Assembly: GCA_023897205.1 (NCBI GenBank)
Contig: JAHWDD010000007.1
Span: forward strand, 3,224,001-3,288,000
Source: Exophiala sp. HKRS030
Taxonomy: Eukaryota > Ascomycota > Eurotiomycetes > Chaetothyriales > Herpotrichiellaceae
DNA length: 64,000 bases
Reading direction: 5' to 3'
The notes under the pieces are model-generated. The model saw only the letters and a list, made by a program, of their open reading frames with translations, did not search any database and was not told the DNA's origin. A program made the translations under genes and the position numbers. Positions 1-13,000 of the stretch are shown piece by piece (position 1 is the first letter of the stretch; every line of letters starts with the position of its first letter).

Positions 1-877
1 CGAAAGACATCTCGTCGATTGGGCTCAATATCTGGGTTTTGGGTCTGGCTTTCATTTCCCTCTTACCTCGATTTGAGAAGCGGACAACCTCGTCGACAGG
101 AACATAAAGTCGGCCAGCCTTGACGGCGATGGATGTGTCACGAAGTCCTTCGCGGTCTTTGTAGAGCAAACCGTGAACATTGATGGTCATGGCGTCAAGA
201 ACTTCGATGGGCTCACGACCACCAACTCCCATGACGATACTCCTGATTGTGAAAACCCATTCCGCAGGCTTCTGATCGCCCAGAGGATCCTTCTTATGAC
301 GGAAGAGGCGGCCTCGATCAAGCAACTTGCGCCGGGTGTAGACGGCTGCGGTAAAGGAGGCAACTTGTACATAGCCAACCCCGACCACCTCGACGCTGGT
401 ATTGAAGGCACTAACATCAAAGGCGCGTAGCAGATGGATTTGTCGGTGGAGACGTTTGATGCGTTCCTTAACACCAGTCAATTTCTTCCATAGTTGACTT
501 CTCCCACGCGGACGAGATTTGGTTTCGTTGCGATCGGGTTGAGGGGTCTCCTGCTTTTGATCTGGGGCATGGCTTTCAGACGCCGGGGCGAGCCCGGTCT
601 CGAAGGCGGTGGGATCCAAGGTGATCTTCAATTCCTCGAAGACGAGACTAATCCATGTTGGTTGGGCAAAGGTGGGCCTGTGCAGTCTGAGACCGATGCC
701 ACGCAGATCTATCCTCAAGCCTTCTCTTGGTGTGTAGGAAATGTGTCGGAAACTGAGATAGCCAATGCGCTGAATCGACACCCCGGTAACAATTCGTAGT
801 ATGGCGAGTAGGACGAAGGTGAAGAGGTAAAGTATCAGGATCGAGGCACCGACGGATGTGGGATTGATTAAGGGCAT
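1..877 (-). CDS. FMP27: FMP27/Hobbit (BLTP2) bridge-like lipid transfer protein, N-terminal part
   Basis: An open frame of 292 codons runs from ATG at 877 (minus strand) off the left edge without a stop. The N-terminus has one hydrophobic segment (about residues 8-30), followed by the block VTGVSIQRIGYLSFRHISYT and then LRLHRPTFAQPTWISLVFEE, which I recognise as the start of fungal FMP27 proteins. The family (yeast Fmp27, fly Hobbit, BLTP2) forms very long membrane-anchored hydrophobic channels that carry lipid between the ER and plasma membrane. Only about a tenth of the usual protein would be visible here. No intron is needed in this part. The start is chosen because it is the first in-frame ATG directly before the membrane anchor. 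The assignment is by remembered family sequence, so the name is likely but the function is inferred. Confidence 0.85.
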   Translation of the reverse strand, partial: MPLINPTSVGASILILYLFTFVLLAILRIVTGVSIQRIGYLSFRHISYTPREGLRIDLRGIGLRLHRPTFAQPTWISLVFEELKITLDPTAFETGLAPASESHAPDQKQETPQPDRNETKSRPRGRSQLWKKLTGVKERIKRLHRQIHLLRAFDVSAFNTSVEVVGVGYVQVASFTAAVYTRRKLLDRGRLFRHKKDPLGDQKPAEWVFTIRSIVMGVGGREPIEVLDAMTINVHGLLYKDREGLRDTSIAVKAGRLYVPVDEVVRFSNRGKREMKARPKTQILSPIDEMSF

Positions 878-2952
878 AGTGTCAGTGTAGCGAGGCCAAG
901 CGGCCTTCCTCGTGTGTTTTCTGAATGAGGACGTGCGGACCGGCTCATGTCATCGCCTTGCTCATTGACTGTGAAATACAAGTAGCGCGATATATGGCGG
1001 AAGCGGGACGGCGCAGCTCGAATTAGAAGGAAACATGGCGAGCTGGGTCAGAAGCCATGCGCCAGCCAGGTCTGAGAATCCGATTGCAAAGTCCGAGCAG
1101 TTCAAGCAGTTCAAACGGGACACTCGTTCGGGTGCGTATGTGAGGGGTCTGGGACAGATTCTGGATGTGGTGGAGGTGTGGAAGATGGTGGTAGATTCCT
1201 GATTAGCTAACCAAGGCGGATGTTGGGTAACTCGCAGCTCTTCATGATAAGTATGGATCGTCCAGGCACGCTGCCGGATCAGCCGTTCTTTGGTCGCAAT
1301 CAAGTTGCGATAGAGAGGAGCAAGTGAGTAGGTGGGAGGGTCGCAATGTGAAGCGGAGGGGAGGCACGGATGAGAGATATTCACAACCTTTGGCAATGGT
1401 ACCTAGTGGAATGCCTAATTAACTAGCAACGTAGCTAGTTAATAGTTATGTACTTAGGTGCGAGGATTAGGTAGTGCGAGCTTAGAGTAGCTGGCACCGT
1501 CGGGTACTACGGAGTATTAGTATTAGTAGTTAGGCAATCATGAATGGAGATAGAGATCGGGAAGTTATGGCAGCCGTTGAGTATGGAGGGAGGGTCGCAG
1601 GCCGCAGGTTGCAGGTCGCACAGCAACTGCGGAGTCAGTCACCCTCACTACGGGGCGTCGAGTATGCAAGACTCGAGACTCAAGTTATTAGGCATGCCAT
1701 GATGCCATAGCCACACACCCACCACTAACTACTCCGTAGTTAACTAGTTAGTTTGTTAGTTACCTACCTACTCGGTAGTAGTTGGTCCCCACCTATTAGC
1801 TGCCCGGGAGGTCCGCACCCATGGCACCCACAGGCACCCACAGGCACCCAGCTGGTACCGACTTTGCAACTTGCAAGGGGTGTCTGGCCCACATTTCCGT
1901 GAGGCGGTGGTGGGTGCAAAAAGCTCCGGACCACTTGTGGCCAGGTTGCCCAGAAGCGACTGTTGGTTCGACTTTGGCTTTGGGAGTCCGTGCGATGGAA
2001 TGCCTACGGATTGAGAAAACACTTCATCAACAATAGTCAGCTGCAGCGGAGCCATCAAGCCTGTGCACAACAAGCACTTGCACAATCATGTCAGCGTGGG
2101 GAAGAGAGAATAACAGCCATGCCCACGATCACAGTTTCACTACCAACCTTTTCGAGCCATCGAAGCTGACTCATCTGCTATCGTCAACAAACGCTGCGCT
2201 TATGATGCAGATCAACTTCGAACTTAATTCTTAACGCAGATCAACCACTTATCTATTCCCTGTTCCCTACTCGCTAATTCCTGCATGGCTTTTCTCACAT
2301 CTGGGCAATGCGGTTCAGAAATCCGATGATCGATCCCTCTCGTCTCGTGCGGGATCGTCGTAACTGACGCTCATCTAGCACCCACGCCCTATTTAACTTG
2401 GTATTCTACTCGGTACACGGGACACACGACACATTGAAATACACCAGATGGATCCCAGGTACCATGCTAGTCATTCTCAAAAGATACTAATGTTCCTGGG
2501 TGGAGATGTCCCTAGGTAGGTATTTTGGTTTATCAGTCGGGTACAAACTGCCCTGTTTGGCTACTCACTGTGACATGCTTCCATCGAGTGGTTAACAGTG
2601 ATGAGTGCCCCAGATCGTGACCGAGTACAGTCGCATAGTCTGCTCCAACAATCTTACGAACTATTATCGACTATCCATGCTACACTGAGTGCAGGTATTG
2701 TCAACTTCTTGAGACTCCAGATCAAAGTCTCCCTGTGTTCGTGTGTTCGTGCACAAAAGTCATAAATGGCTTCCGGCATACGACTCCACCGTTGCTGCGA
2801 GTCAGTCAATATCTCATGCATTTCTCCCGACTTGTTGTTCTTCATTGGATTCATGAATCCGATGACGAGATCCTTTGACCACCTAGCAGGTACTCTAGAC
2901 CGGCGAGTCACGAAGAAGGTTGCTCTAGAATCAACAGAAGCTCTTGAGCCAC
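878..2952. other. Intergenic spacer upstream of FMP27
   Basis: About 2.1 kb lies between the FMP27 start and the stop of the next gene. It holds short repeats built from CTAGTTAG/TAACTAGTTA (1425-1445, 1741-1765), two copies of TACTCCGTA/TACGGAGTA (1508-1516, 1730-1738), tandem CAGGCACCCA units at 1830-1850 and a perfect 14-base palindrome GGATTCATGAATCC at 2847-2860. The open frames here (for example 962-1396 minus) have no recognisable protein features. The FMP27 promoter must lie at the left end. I see no gene or RNA. Confidence 0.6.
1508..1516. repeat. TACGGAGTA motif (first of at least 11)
   Basis: One of at least eleven exact copies of TACTCCGTA/TACGGAGTA in this window. The others start at 1730, 21465, 28355, 28592, 29455, 29499, 39324, 41204, 60347 and 60648. 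All lie outside the coding exons called here. Confidence 0.8.
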
Positions 2953-3763
2953 TCAGTGCTCTTTGACGTCAGCAATCTGTATACTTTTGGCTTGCTCTTT
3001 GGCTATCCTCAGATCGGCAATCTGATCGTCCACCAGGGCAATCTCGGCTTCGATTCTCAATAGTTTGTTTTGCAGAATGTCTTCGTATTCTTGGTCTGAC
3101 AGGGCTTGGAAAGGATTCCATTTTGTGAAACGGTGTTGTCCTTGCTCCGCAGGTTGCCTCCGGGCCCGAAGATAGTCCAAAGAATTCAGCCCGAGTTGTG
3201 ATAGAATTGAGAATGACCCAACCAAGAGGATGCCTCCTCGACGTCTAGCTGATGGCACTAGAGCACACTTAGCTCATCATTTGCATCTCTCCAAATACCC
3301 AAGTGATACTCACCAAAAGCAGAGTAGATGATCCCGGCAAAGGACCCAGCGATTCCACTTGCTACCACACGATGAGAAGGGTTGTCAGGCGACAAGACCG
3401 TATCTCGATTGAGTAGCAACGAGCGTACAACTGCGAGTGAATCAATACGGGAGAACAGAGCGCTCGCCTTGAGGGTGAACCTACAGAAAAAAGATGTACC
3501 TGTGGCGCCGAACTGCACGCCGCTCAGTGTTGCATATAGTCGTGGGCTGCTCGAGTGTATCAAGATGCCAGCGATGGTCCCATATGCCAAACCGAAAACC
3601 CCTGGGTGGCCAGTTAAGTTCGTTTCTGCTATATCAGGAAATGAAGACACTAACCAGAAGCAACACCAACACCTAAGGACGGGACAAACGCTGCACTAAC
3701 TCCTGTTGACCATCGTTGTCCCCTGTCCTGTTTGCTGGCCTGTGTTTCGTTCAATACCGGCAT
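2953..3763 (-). CDS. Small conserved-looking fungal membrane protein, three exons (Tim17-like architecture)
   Basis: Exons on the minus strand are 3655-3763, 3314-3601 and 2953-3257; the introns (53 and 56 bases) have GTTAGT..CAG and GTGAGT..TAG borders, and the frames join exactly to give 233 residues. The protein has four hydrophobic, glycine-rich segments near residues 26-51, 60-80, 114-132 and 139-155, then a charged tail with a predicted coiled coil near residues 195-225. Four small Gly-rich helices recall the Tim17/Tim22/Tim23 fold of the mitochondrial inner membrane, but I cannot see a diagnostic motif, so the family is open. It is divergent from eIF4B, with about 500 bases between the two start codons. 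No function is assigned. Confidence 0.7.
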
Positions 3764-4262
3764 TTTAGCTATAGTTGACTTTTGATAGAAGTATCATGTG
3801 CATAGTCGACTTCAAGTCGACAATATGGTCAATGATACACAGTGGTAAGGGCCGGCGCCTGAAAGAATAGCATGTAAATTTCAACCTCAACCCGCCATGG
3901 TCGACGATTGCACGATCAGAACGAGCATGAAAGTTGCCCGAATGATAGACGCTGGTTATCATCGGAGTTTGAATGATGCTCGAGGCTGCAAGGCGAACAA
4001 AATGTAGGCTTGGCACGCTAGGCCCAATTTGTATGAGATTCGGAAGCAAAGTGGCAGACTGCGGACTCAAAGTCCTTTTCATGGTTTTTGATCGAGTGCG
4101 CCATCTTTGACGGCGCTCATCATTATCGCAAACCAACGTCGTTTCGGCATTTCTTCAATCACGGTGCATTTTCGGACGTGGGTTGTTCCAACGACGTCCT
4201 TGCCCACCATCATCATTGTTTTTCAGTGAATTCATTAGCACGGCTGCTAAGATTTTCCAATC
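3764..4262. promoter_or_regulatory. Shared divergent promoter region
   Basis: Roughly 500 bases separate the ATG of the minus-strand membrane protein (3763) from the ATG of eIF4B (4263), so both promoters must lie here. No clear TATA box is seen. The right part contains a pyrimidine-rich stretch and the probable eIF4B leader. Confidence 0.5.
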
Positions 4263-6198
4263 ATGGGTATGTGGTCACGTAAAACAACTGCGCGACACCT
4301 TTCTAGTGTTATACCTTGGCGACTTCGCAGACTGACCTCACCCAGGTCCAAAGAAGAATCAGAAAATGTCCCTGGGGACCTTCCTCCAGGATGAGAGTGA
4401 GTCTCAATGGGCGGAGATCAAGTGGACCAACGCAAGCTGACATGTCGCAGACTATGGTTCCTGGGCTGACGAGATGGAGGACATGCCTCTACCATGTATA
4501 TTCTCCTTGATATCCACTCCCTACTTCCACACCACCTACTGACTGATGTCTCTGCCAAAGCCTCCGACTCAAGACCGACTTATGGCTCTGATCGACGCAA
4601 CTTTAGCTCAACTACCGGAGCCAGTGGTGGATTCTCTGGTACGTGGAAAATCGCACATGTTTTCCGGCCAGAATAACTGAAAGTTCTACTTCTACAGATC
4701 GACGGGACGGGTATCCGCCTCGAGAACAACTTCCTCTCCCAACTCAACCACCCTACACTGCGCATCTTGCCAATCTTTCCTTCGACGCGACGCAAGGTGA
4801 TGTCAATGAATTCTTTAAGGATTGTGCTGTCACCAATGTCCGCATTGTTGAAGACAAACTCGACAGGAAACCCAAAGGTTTTGGCTACGTTGAATTTGCC
4901 ACATTGGACGGATTGAAGGGTGCGCTCGCCTTGAGTGGCAGTAATTTGGCCGGAAGGCAAGTCCGCGTTAGCGTTGCAGAACCGCGTAAGTCTTGTTACC
5001 TTCTTCATACTTCTAGTGTCTGCGGTCGACAAATCCTAACTGTATCACAGCAAAGGACAGACAGGACACCAGGGATTTCAGTGACTGGTCACGAAAAGGA
5101 CCTCTTCCGGACGCTCCTCAGACCCAACGTCGTGTCTCAGATCGTCCACCATTTGCGGGTCGAAATTTTGACGCTGCATCAGACGCCGGAAGTGAGAGGC
5201 CTAATCGACGTGGTGGCTTTGAACAAGGCGAAGGGAAGTCGCGTGACTTCTCGAATTGGGAGAGGAAAGGTCCGCTGTCTCCCGCGACTCCTGCTCCGAC
5301 ATCACTTCGTGAAGGCGGCCGACAACAGAGCAAAGATGGTCCCGGAGGGTTCCGCAAGAATTCACCAGCATGGGGCGAAGGCAGATCTCAGGACGGATCA
5401 CGCCCACCGCGACGCGAATTCACAGAGAAACCTGCGCCAGAACGAACCCCCACTGCCTCCGAGCTCGATAACCAGTGGCGGGCAAGAATGCGTCCCGATG
5501 CTCCCGTCAAAGTCCCGACCCCAGAAGCTAGCGAGCCATCATCTCCAGCACCACAGGCTCCAGCAACCAGACCGAAATTGAACCTACAGAAGAGAACAGT
5601 GTCTGAGGCTGTCGAAGCAGTTCAGTCACCTCCCGCCGATTCGAAATTTAGCCCGTTCGGTGCTGCCCGCCCAGTTGACACTGCAACGAAAGAGAAGGAG
5701 GTTGAGGAGAAACGCCAACTTGCACTTCGCCAAAAGAAGGAGGCGGATGAGAAAGCCAGGGCTGAGAAGAACGAAGAGAAACGCATAGCCAAAGAGAAGG
5801 CTGACGCCGAGAAAGCCAAGGAGCAATCGAGCAAGGAGGAAAAGGCCGCAACGGAGGAATCCGAAACCAAGGATGAGCAAGAGAACACACAGTCAGTTCC
5901 AAAATTTGACGTACTGCGACGAGCCGGAACAGATTCAAACGACATGGTAGCAGAGGATGAAGGTGACGAAGAGGCTGAGCCAAGCCTACCTGTTGACGAC
6001 AAAGCCGTGAAGCCAAAAGAAATCGTCCGGAATGCCCCAAGCCGGGCCAACGGCTCTTGGCGTGGCGCAAAGCCAGCCCAGGCTGCCGAGAGCACCACTG
6101 CGGCTGCTCTCGAGGAAGATGGATGGAGCACAGTCTCGAAGCCAACGAAACCGCGGAACAATCGTCGAGGCCCTGCGCCGAGAGCAATTGCTTCGTAG
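4263..6198 (+). CDS. TIF3: Translation initiation factor eIF4B (Tif3/Sce3 type)
   Basis: Six exons: 4263-4266, 4346-4396, 4451-4495, 4561-4638, 4698-4985 and 5051-6198. The spliced frame is 538 codons. The first coding exon is only ATGG; it joins to give the N-terminus MGPKKNQKMSLGTFL typical of fungal eIF4B, followed by YGSWADEMEDMPLP. One RRM spans about residues 95-170 (RNP2-like HLANLSF, RNP1-like KGFGYVEFA). Then come two RDFS(D/N)W repeats in an Arg/Gly/Ser-rich region, a Glu/Lys-rich helix (about residues 350-425) and a C-terminal Trp motif (DGWSTV). The protein stimulates eIF4A helicase and 40S loading of mRNA in the cytoplasm. All introns have GT..AG borders and branch sites such as CTGAC. 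Complete, with no defects seen. Confidence 0.93.
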
Positions 6199-7004
6199 AC
6201 CCTAGCCGTCATGATTGGCAACGCGTCCCTCACACGAAGGAATGTTACGATATCTATGGTGTGGTGAACTTTTGACAGATTTCGTACCGTTGTGCGGCTG
6301 TCTGTGGCAGGCATTTTTGCTGCGGGAATCACACCGGTGCACCATGGCAATGTTCTTGGCTACTCCTCTTCTCAACCCTCGACTGTATCACGGTTCCATG
6401 GAGTTATATGATTCTTCAGCATCGTGGAGTTAGGAAAAGTGCGGATTTATGCTTGATCTCCAATATAGGGATTTCGTGGGACGCCAAACGCCGAGACAGA
6501 GCCAGACTTGCCTTGACATGCAAGCCCCAATGTGCAATTGCACTTGCACCTGTGTATTGCAGCTCATGCTCTTTAGACGGATCATAGAAAAGAGATCAAC
6601 TCGCAAAAGTTCAGGGGTACATTCTTATATTCGTTACTCTTGACCAAAGGACTTCAGAACGTGGTCGTTGAACTCTTCGTAGTTTTCCGCATTCAACCTG
6701 ATCCACATGAACTCTGTTGATCATCGAGGTCGGGCACTGCGTATTGCTAGAAAGCAACATAAGACCGGCACTGAAACACATGTCAAACCCAGATGCCAGG
6801 CTTCCGCCAAGTATGTAAAGGTAGATGGTTGTTGAATTGTAGCCAATCAGACAATACGCCAAGCAAATCGCACTGGGAGATCCGATATTTGAGCCGAAAA
6901 TTCACTGGCAAAAAGTCCTGTCAGAGTCATGTTTTCGAACCGTCTCAACAAGCTACAATCTATACCGACATTCTTTACAAGATTACCTGAAATGGAAGAC
7001 TGCA
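6199..7004. other. Intergenic region between eIF4B and TFC3
   Basis: About 800 bases between tandem plus-strand genes. It should hold the eIF4B 3' end and the TFC3 promoter. No TATA box or further gene is evident; the short frames on both strands look random. Confidence 0.5.
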
Positions 7005-10000
7005 ATGGCGAAGAGTGTGGACGATCTGATTCACTGTCTTTTGGAAGACATCGCAATCAGTGGGCTTCAAGGTCAGCAATATCTGTCGCGTTTTCACGGT
7101 GGCTCAATCGGCTAGCACATACCTCAATTTACCCCACATACCCCTTTCAGCACCTCCTCTTGTCTCTCACACTAACACATGCCTGATGTTGTGTAGGCTT
7201 GACTATCAATGATATTGCAGAACGTGTTCAAACGTTCTACAATGGAAGTACAGGTTCGACTTCGATAGTCGCGCCAGTCGAATCCCTGCAACAGCCTCTT
7301 GTCACTGTTGACAGAGACTTACTCTTCCATGTTTGGAAATGGCTAGCCCGCCACCCTGATGTATTCATCGGTGATGGGAACGAACATGATGGGCAGTCAT
7401 CATCTGAAATAGCAACCCAGTTTTCATCTTACCTCGACCCGGCATTTCTTCCGGGAACACAAGGGGAAGAGCAACGCGAAACATCCTCAGTCGATGAGAA
7501 CTTGAGGACACCATCCGTCGCCAGAACAAGGGAAAAGCCGAAGAACTCTTATTCTAATAGCAGTCCAACATTAAAGGTTGCCGTGGAACGTGCTTATCGT
7601 GCAATCTGTGGGCATGCGCCGGACAATAGCAAAGTTTCAGCCTTGGAATTTGAACTCTTGTCACACATTGCCGCAGCTCGATCAGCTGGAATTCTGCAGG
7701 GCGACCTTGTGAGGCTATCACATCAGGACAAGCGTTCGGTCCCGAAACGAACAGACGAGCTACACCGGAAAGGTTATATTCTCAAAGAAGTTGCCTACCA
7801 TCATGGTACCAAGACCAGTCGACTCACCTTACGCAAATTTGCAGAATCAGAAAGCGGGATCCCAGGACGGGCCAATGACCACAGGACTGACACGGAGCAT
7901 CAACCATATGTCCGCGACGTTGTGCGCAGGGTCTTTGATGAACTGTCGCGCGGAGATCTTATTCCACTTGACAGTCTCGCAAAGAGTTTGGATATGTCTT
8001 CGGTCTCAAAGTTATCGGCTTTCACGAAGATCGTTCGTCGTCTCGAGCGGCTCAAACTTGTCAAACGAGTAAGAACCGCATTTGGTCCTTCCGCCAGTAT
8101 CGGGGATCTCGAACTTTGCGTTCAGAGGCTCAGAGACCCGACCTCAGAGGACATGGAAATGTTCGACACGGACGTCTTGTCCCTGAACCAACCAATATTG
8201 GATATTAGCGCAAATACAGACGATGACCCCGTATCACCCCGTGCGGCTGATACGGAGTTGAGCAGTGGTAGTGATTCACAACCTCCGCTTTTTGGCATCC
8301 CTGCCTGGAACCCAGATCGATTGATGCCCAATTTATTGATTGACGCTATACAGCACTCGGGAGACAAAGGCCTGACAAATTTTGTAAGTGAAAATCGTGG
8401 TTCAACTTCCTTGGCTTACATAACTTAGAGTGCTAGACTGAATGTTACGGGTTTCTTCGTACGCCGCAGTATTGAAGCGCTATTAAACCGGGTATCGTGT
8501 CGATCGTTGCAGCAGCAGCCATTGCAATTAAGGCATTTAGCCATTGCACGCTGTAACATTGTTGTCGATGGTGTGGCACAGTATTTCCACTTTTCCTTGA
8601 ACTCGTTTGGAAAACTAGTGAAAGAAAACAAGGTTGACATATCACAAGTTCCGGGAGCCACAGAAGTGTTCAATACAAATGAAGGCGCTTTGCCGGAATC
8701 AAATGGGTCCAGTGAGGATCAGCTAAACATGGATGTGGATGAGTTTGGGTTCCATCAGCCTGGACCGATCAAGCGAAAATCGGTCCGCGTTGAAGGCTCC
8801 TTTCTCGATATTTTCAATCGTCTATCCCCGATAGACATACTCCCGAGACGTGGCGAGCTTGTGCTGATCGAGGAGGATGTAGGCCAACCCCGTCTGAAGG
8901 TGCGCGAGCTGGTTCATCAGACACAAACATCCAGGAGGCCTCAAACACGGCGGGTCAATCCAAAGGATGGATCTATTGGAAGACCTCGCAAATATCTGCG
9001 CGGCACAGAGAAGTTCTGGAAACGCATTTTTCTACAAGCCAGAGCTGAGGCCAACCCAGAAGTCAAAGTTCGAGAAGCTGGTGTCATGAGTGATCCAGTT
9101 TCGCTACGCATGTATGCAGAACGACCTAAAGGATTTGACGAGATCTTAGTACAAGCATTGGAGGCTCATCTTCCAGTTCCCGCCACTTTCAACGACATTC
9201 ACGAGGCTTGGATGCAATCCATCGAAGATATCTTCAATCGAGTAAGCCCAACTGTCTGCATTTCACCAAGAGGACTTCGAGGGGCAGCGCCAAGTATGTG
9301 TCACAAGTTGTGATCATATGCTCGAATAGGCTCAGAGAAGTTGATTTCTGTGATCGTCACCGAGTTCACAGCTTCCGGTTCATCTCTTCATCCGCCTCCC
9401 ACAGTTTGCATTACAGGAGATATTACCCCGGATTTCGACCGAATAAACGGTCACGACAGACTGATGATGCGAGAACTCCTGAGAGGCGAAAAGCAGGCCC
9501 ACAGAAAGGTGTCTTCTTTGAGAGACTTCCGAAAGGGTCACCATTTGCCAGCAGTGCAGTTGAAGACGAGTCGTTGAATCTTCTCAAAAACTACAACGAA
9601 ACTACCGATGAGGAACAAGGCATGATAGACCACACCAGAACACCAGATAGACATATTGGATCTCCTACGCCAACGAAATCTACTCCCGTTTTGGAAAAGT
9701 CGTCAAGGAGGCAGCGTAAATCTCACAATGTGCGAAAATCGCCCAAGACGACTCAGACCGACCTCCGAACGCTGCATTTGCACTCCTCCACCCAAGCTCT
9801 ATCCGATGTTTCTGCCTCTGAGGTGGGGCAGATTCCTCCGACAGATCCAGACCAGACCACTACTGAGGTCTTGCCTCCTTCGCATGGGGATGAGCTGTCC
9901 GCCAGCTCGATCAATCTAGCCACGGATGCTCCGGACAGTCTGTCGAAAAGTTTACAAGGTTCTCTTCTGTTTAGCAATGCACCGTTCACACGTATGACTG

Positions 10001-13000
10001 GTCCACAAGATACTGTGACCTTGCCCCAGGAGAGCAGATATCGGCATCCTAGCCACTTGGAAACAGAATTTGTCGAGACTCACAGGGGTCTCGAAGCAGA
10101 CGAAATACCGGAGCCCTCTAAAACTCCTGTGCAGCACATGCTCAGGACAAGCTCAGACAAGAATCCGAATGTCCACAACCAACACAAGAGCATTTCAGCC
10201 ATTCATGCTCCGGAGAATAACCATATACCTTGGAAGTCCCCTGGAGCAGTGTTGGAAATACTCAATACGACGAAGACTTCTCCATCGAAAGAGGACGAAG
10301 AGGGGTTCACGCCCGTTTCAGAGCAATCAAACCATGAACTTGATGACCCAGCACCACAAAAACGACAAAAGAAGGAGAGCAAAGGACCACGTAAGACCCT
10401 GACTGCACTATGCGGCGAGATAGTGCTTCAGTTGGTTTCATTGGCCGGAGGTGCTGTGCCCAATGATGGATTCACTATAAGACGCACCGCTGTACCAAGA
10501 TGGCAGGAGGCAGGGGCTGGAGATGGCCCTCAACTGAAGGCTGTGAAATCGGCTGTCAAGAACCTTTGCACCTCTGGAAAAGTGAAACAAGTGGCTTTTT
10601 CGTTTCGCGGAAGAGGAGGCGTTATGGTGAAGCGATCCGTTCTCTACCTACCTACTCTAGAGTCTTCTGATATCGTGGAACATGTCAAAAAGCACATCCT
10701 TGAGGCTGAACCAGCTGACTACATACCACCCGAATGGGCCGTGGAAGCTTCGCGGCGCCCACTATTCGCAAAGGATGCTCAAGTTCAGTTTTCCAATGTC
10801 GACAATTCTCCGCCACCCACAAGACGACGGGCTTCTCATTCTACTGATAGCGAAGGCGACAGAACACGACCACGGCCACAACGCAGAGGAAAAATTTCGG
10901 GTGAGCCCATTCCTGGAACGAGCTCTGAACCAACTTCAAAACATGTGACCCTGGCGGAAACCCTTTCTACTGGATTTGTGACTCTCAAGGTGCCTGGCCT
11001 GGGAACGCTACCCGCAGTCGAGCTTTATCAGTGGCGGACAGGATTATTCAAATCTTCTGAAATCGCTTTGACAACCTCTCATGCAAAAAGTCTGCGGGAG
11101 CTGGAAATCGCGTTACTAGACGTTCAATTGTCTGGATCAATAACCAAGACTTTCCCCGCTCTTTACTGGACCTGTTTAGCCAATGCCCTTTGGTGGACGA
11201 GCTTGAGTCACCGGATTATGACGACCAAGATTGGCGGCGCTTTGCCCGGGAAATTGAAAGCGTTGCAGCGTGGGAGCAAGCTGAAGTGACTGCAGCACAG
11301 CATCTCCGCATCAAATATGCTTTTCTCAACCACACAGTTCCGTCAGCACTCTATCCCAGACACCCATCATTCAAAAATATTAGGTTCGCAGAAATTTCCC
11401 AGTTTCAGGAGGATGGCCAATACTTCACCATTCCCTTTCCTCCGACAGAGTCGCTACCACTTTTCGTCTCTGCCTTGGCGAACACTGATGATGAGAGCAG
11501 TGCTTTGATTGCATTGCGTGCGGTCGAACAGACAGAGCCGGGATCACCAAATCTTGAAGGTGACATAATTCAACCACAAAAGTCCAGAAATAAGCGGAAA
11601 ACTAGAGCTGAAGACGACAGTTACCTACCTGAGCCCAAGCGATTGAAGGCTAGGACTAAACCTTCTGTTCGTGTTTCAAACGACTTGATTACTAGCTCTG
11701 CGAGAACACTCACCAACAAGATCGGAAGAGGGATTCAGTACCTACGCTCAATGAGTGAGGACCAAGTCTACCGTCTTGCGGTCTCAGTTGTTGTGATCCG
11801 GACCCTTGCGGGAGGCATAGAAAGCTTCATCGATTGGCCCATGGTACTGGCTTTATACCCAGATGCGACTGAGGACTTCATAAAAGGTAGCTGGAGGACT
11901 ATATCGAAGAAGTATAGTAAAGATTTGATCACGCTTGTTGCAAATCTTCAACCAAGGTATCTTGAGGCGCTTGACCAAGGCCATGTACCATCCATCAATT
12001 TTGCTGACTTGAAAGCAACGGATTGGTCCGGAATCATCGACTGGGTATTGAGAAGTGTTGACAGATTCGCGGCGAGAAGTGCAGAAGAGTTGCCGCCATC
12101 GCGTTCTGATCTGCTCGAAGCAAATGAAATTTCCTTTGCCGAACCAAAACGCTACTCGCAAGTACTTAGCTACAACACTGCCGTCACTGGACCAATCAAG
12201 GAGGGTATCGTACGCTCTATTGTCTTTGGCGCCCCTCTCAAGGACTATGCCGCAGATGATCATCTCATCCTGCAGAATCAGTCAAGCTTCATTGTCGGAA
12301 CGGCCGATGCAGACGTTCGGCTCGCCAAGTCATGGGCACTGGCAACTGTGTTGACACCAGAAGAGAGCTACGACCCATCGATCGCACAGGAGAAATTAAA
12401 GACACTAGCATCGACCACCACAGCATGCGATCATTTACTTACGCGTGCTCTCAAAGTTCTGCAAGAGGAGAAATTGGTACAACAGAAACTCAAGAATCAC
12501 AAGTTCGATCTTAACAATGGCCTACGCGGGTATGAAGTGGCTCGGAACCTGTTTGAGCGTTTCGAAGAACGAAGGATGATCACTGCCCCAATGCTTCGAC
12601 AGGCCGCGTGGTACAAGTACAATGTACTTGATGCTGCGTTCGTGACCAACAGTGTAGTGCGCCTAGAGAAGGGAGCCATCGTCAATGATGGGGAGATGGT
12701 TGCAGTTCTTAATCTTTTAGCAAACGGGTCTGTCAAAACTAAAGCAGGTGATGATGTTCCAAGAACTCGGTATGGTCTCGAATGGGAACGAGTCGGCTAT
12801 GAGACAAGAAGAATGGACAAGTCCTGTCTCGACTTCAGCGTTCACGTTGCGCATACAGCTTCGTACAAGTCTGGTGACTACTGCTTTGAAGCTCGAAAAC
12901 GCGCGATCCCACGTGGGGAAGCGGACCAACCTCGTGGTCGCATTCCACCCTGGATAGATATCAACGGTGTAATTCAACCTCTACTGTGGGAGATGTTCAT

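Noticed and set aside
962..1396. 144-codon minus-strand ORF
   Set aside because: No domain, odd composition and no splice context; probably chance in the FMP27 upstream region.
3481..3499. 19-base GT..AG stretch inside the membrane-protein gene
   Set aside because: Too short for a spliceosomal intron, and the frame is open through it.
9294..9337. 44-base intron in TFC3 that would mend the first frame break
   Set aside because: It would remove conserved sequence in the other frame, and the second break at 11105 has no intron solution, so one-base loss explains both better.
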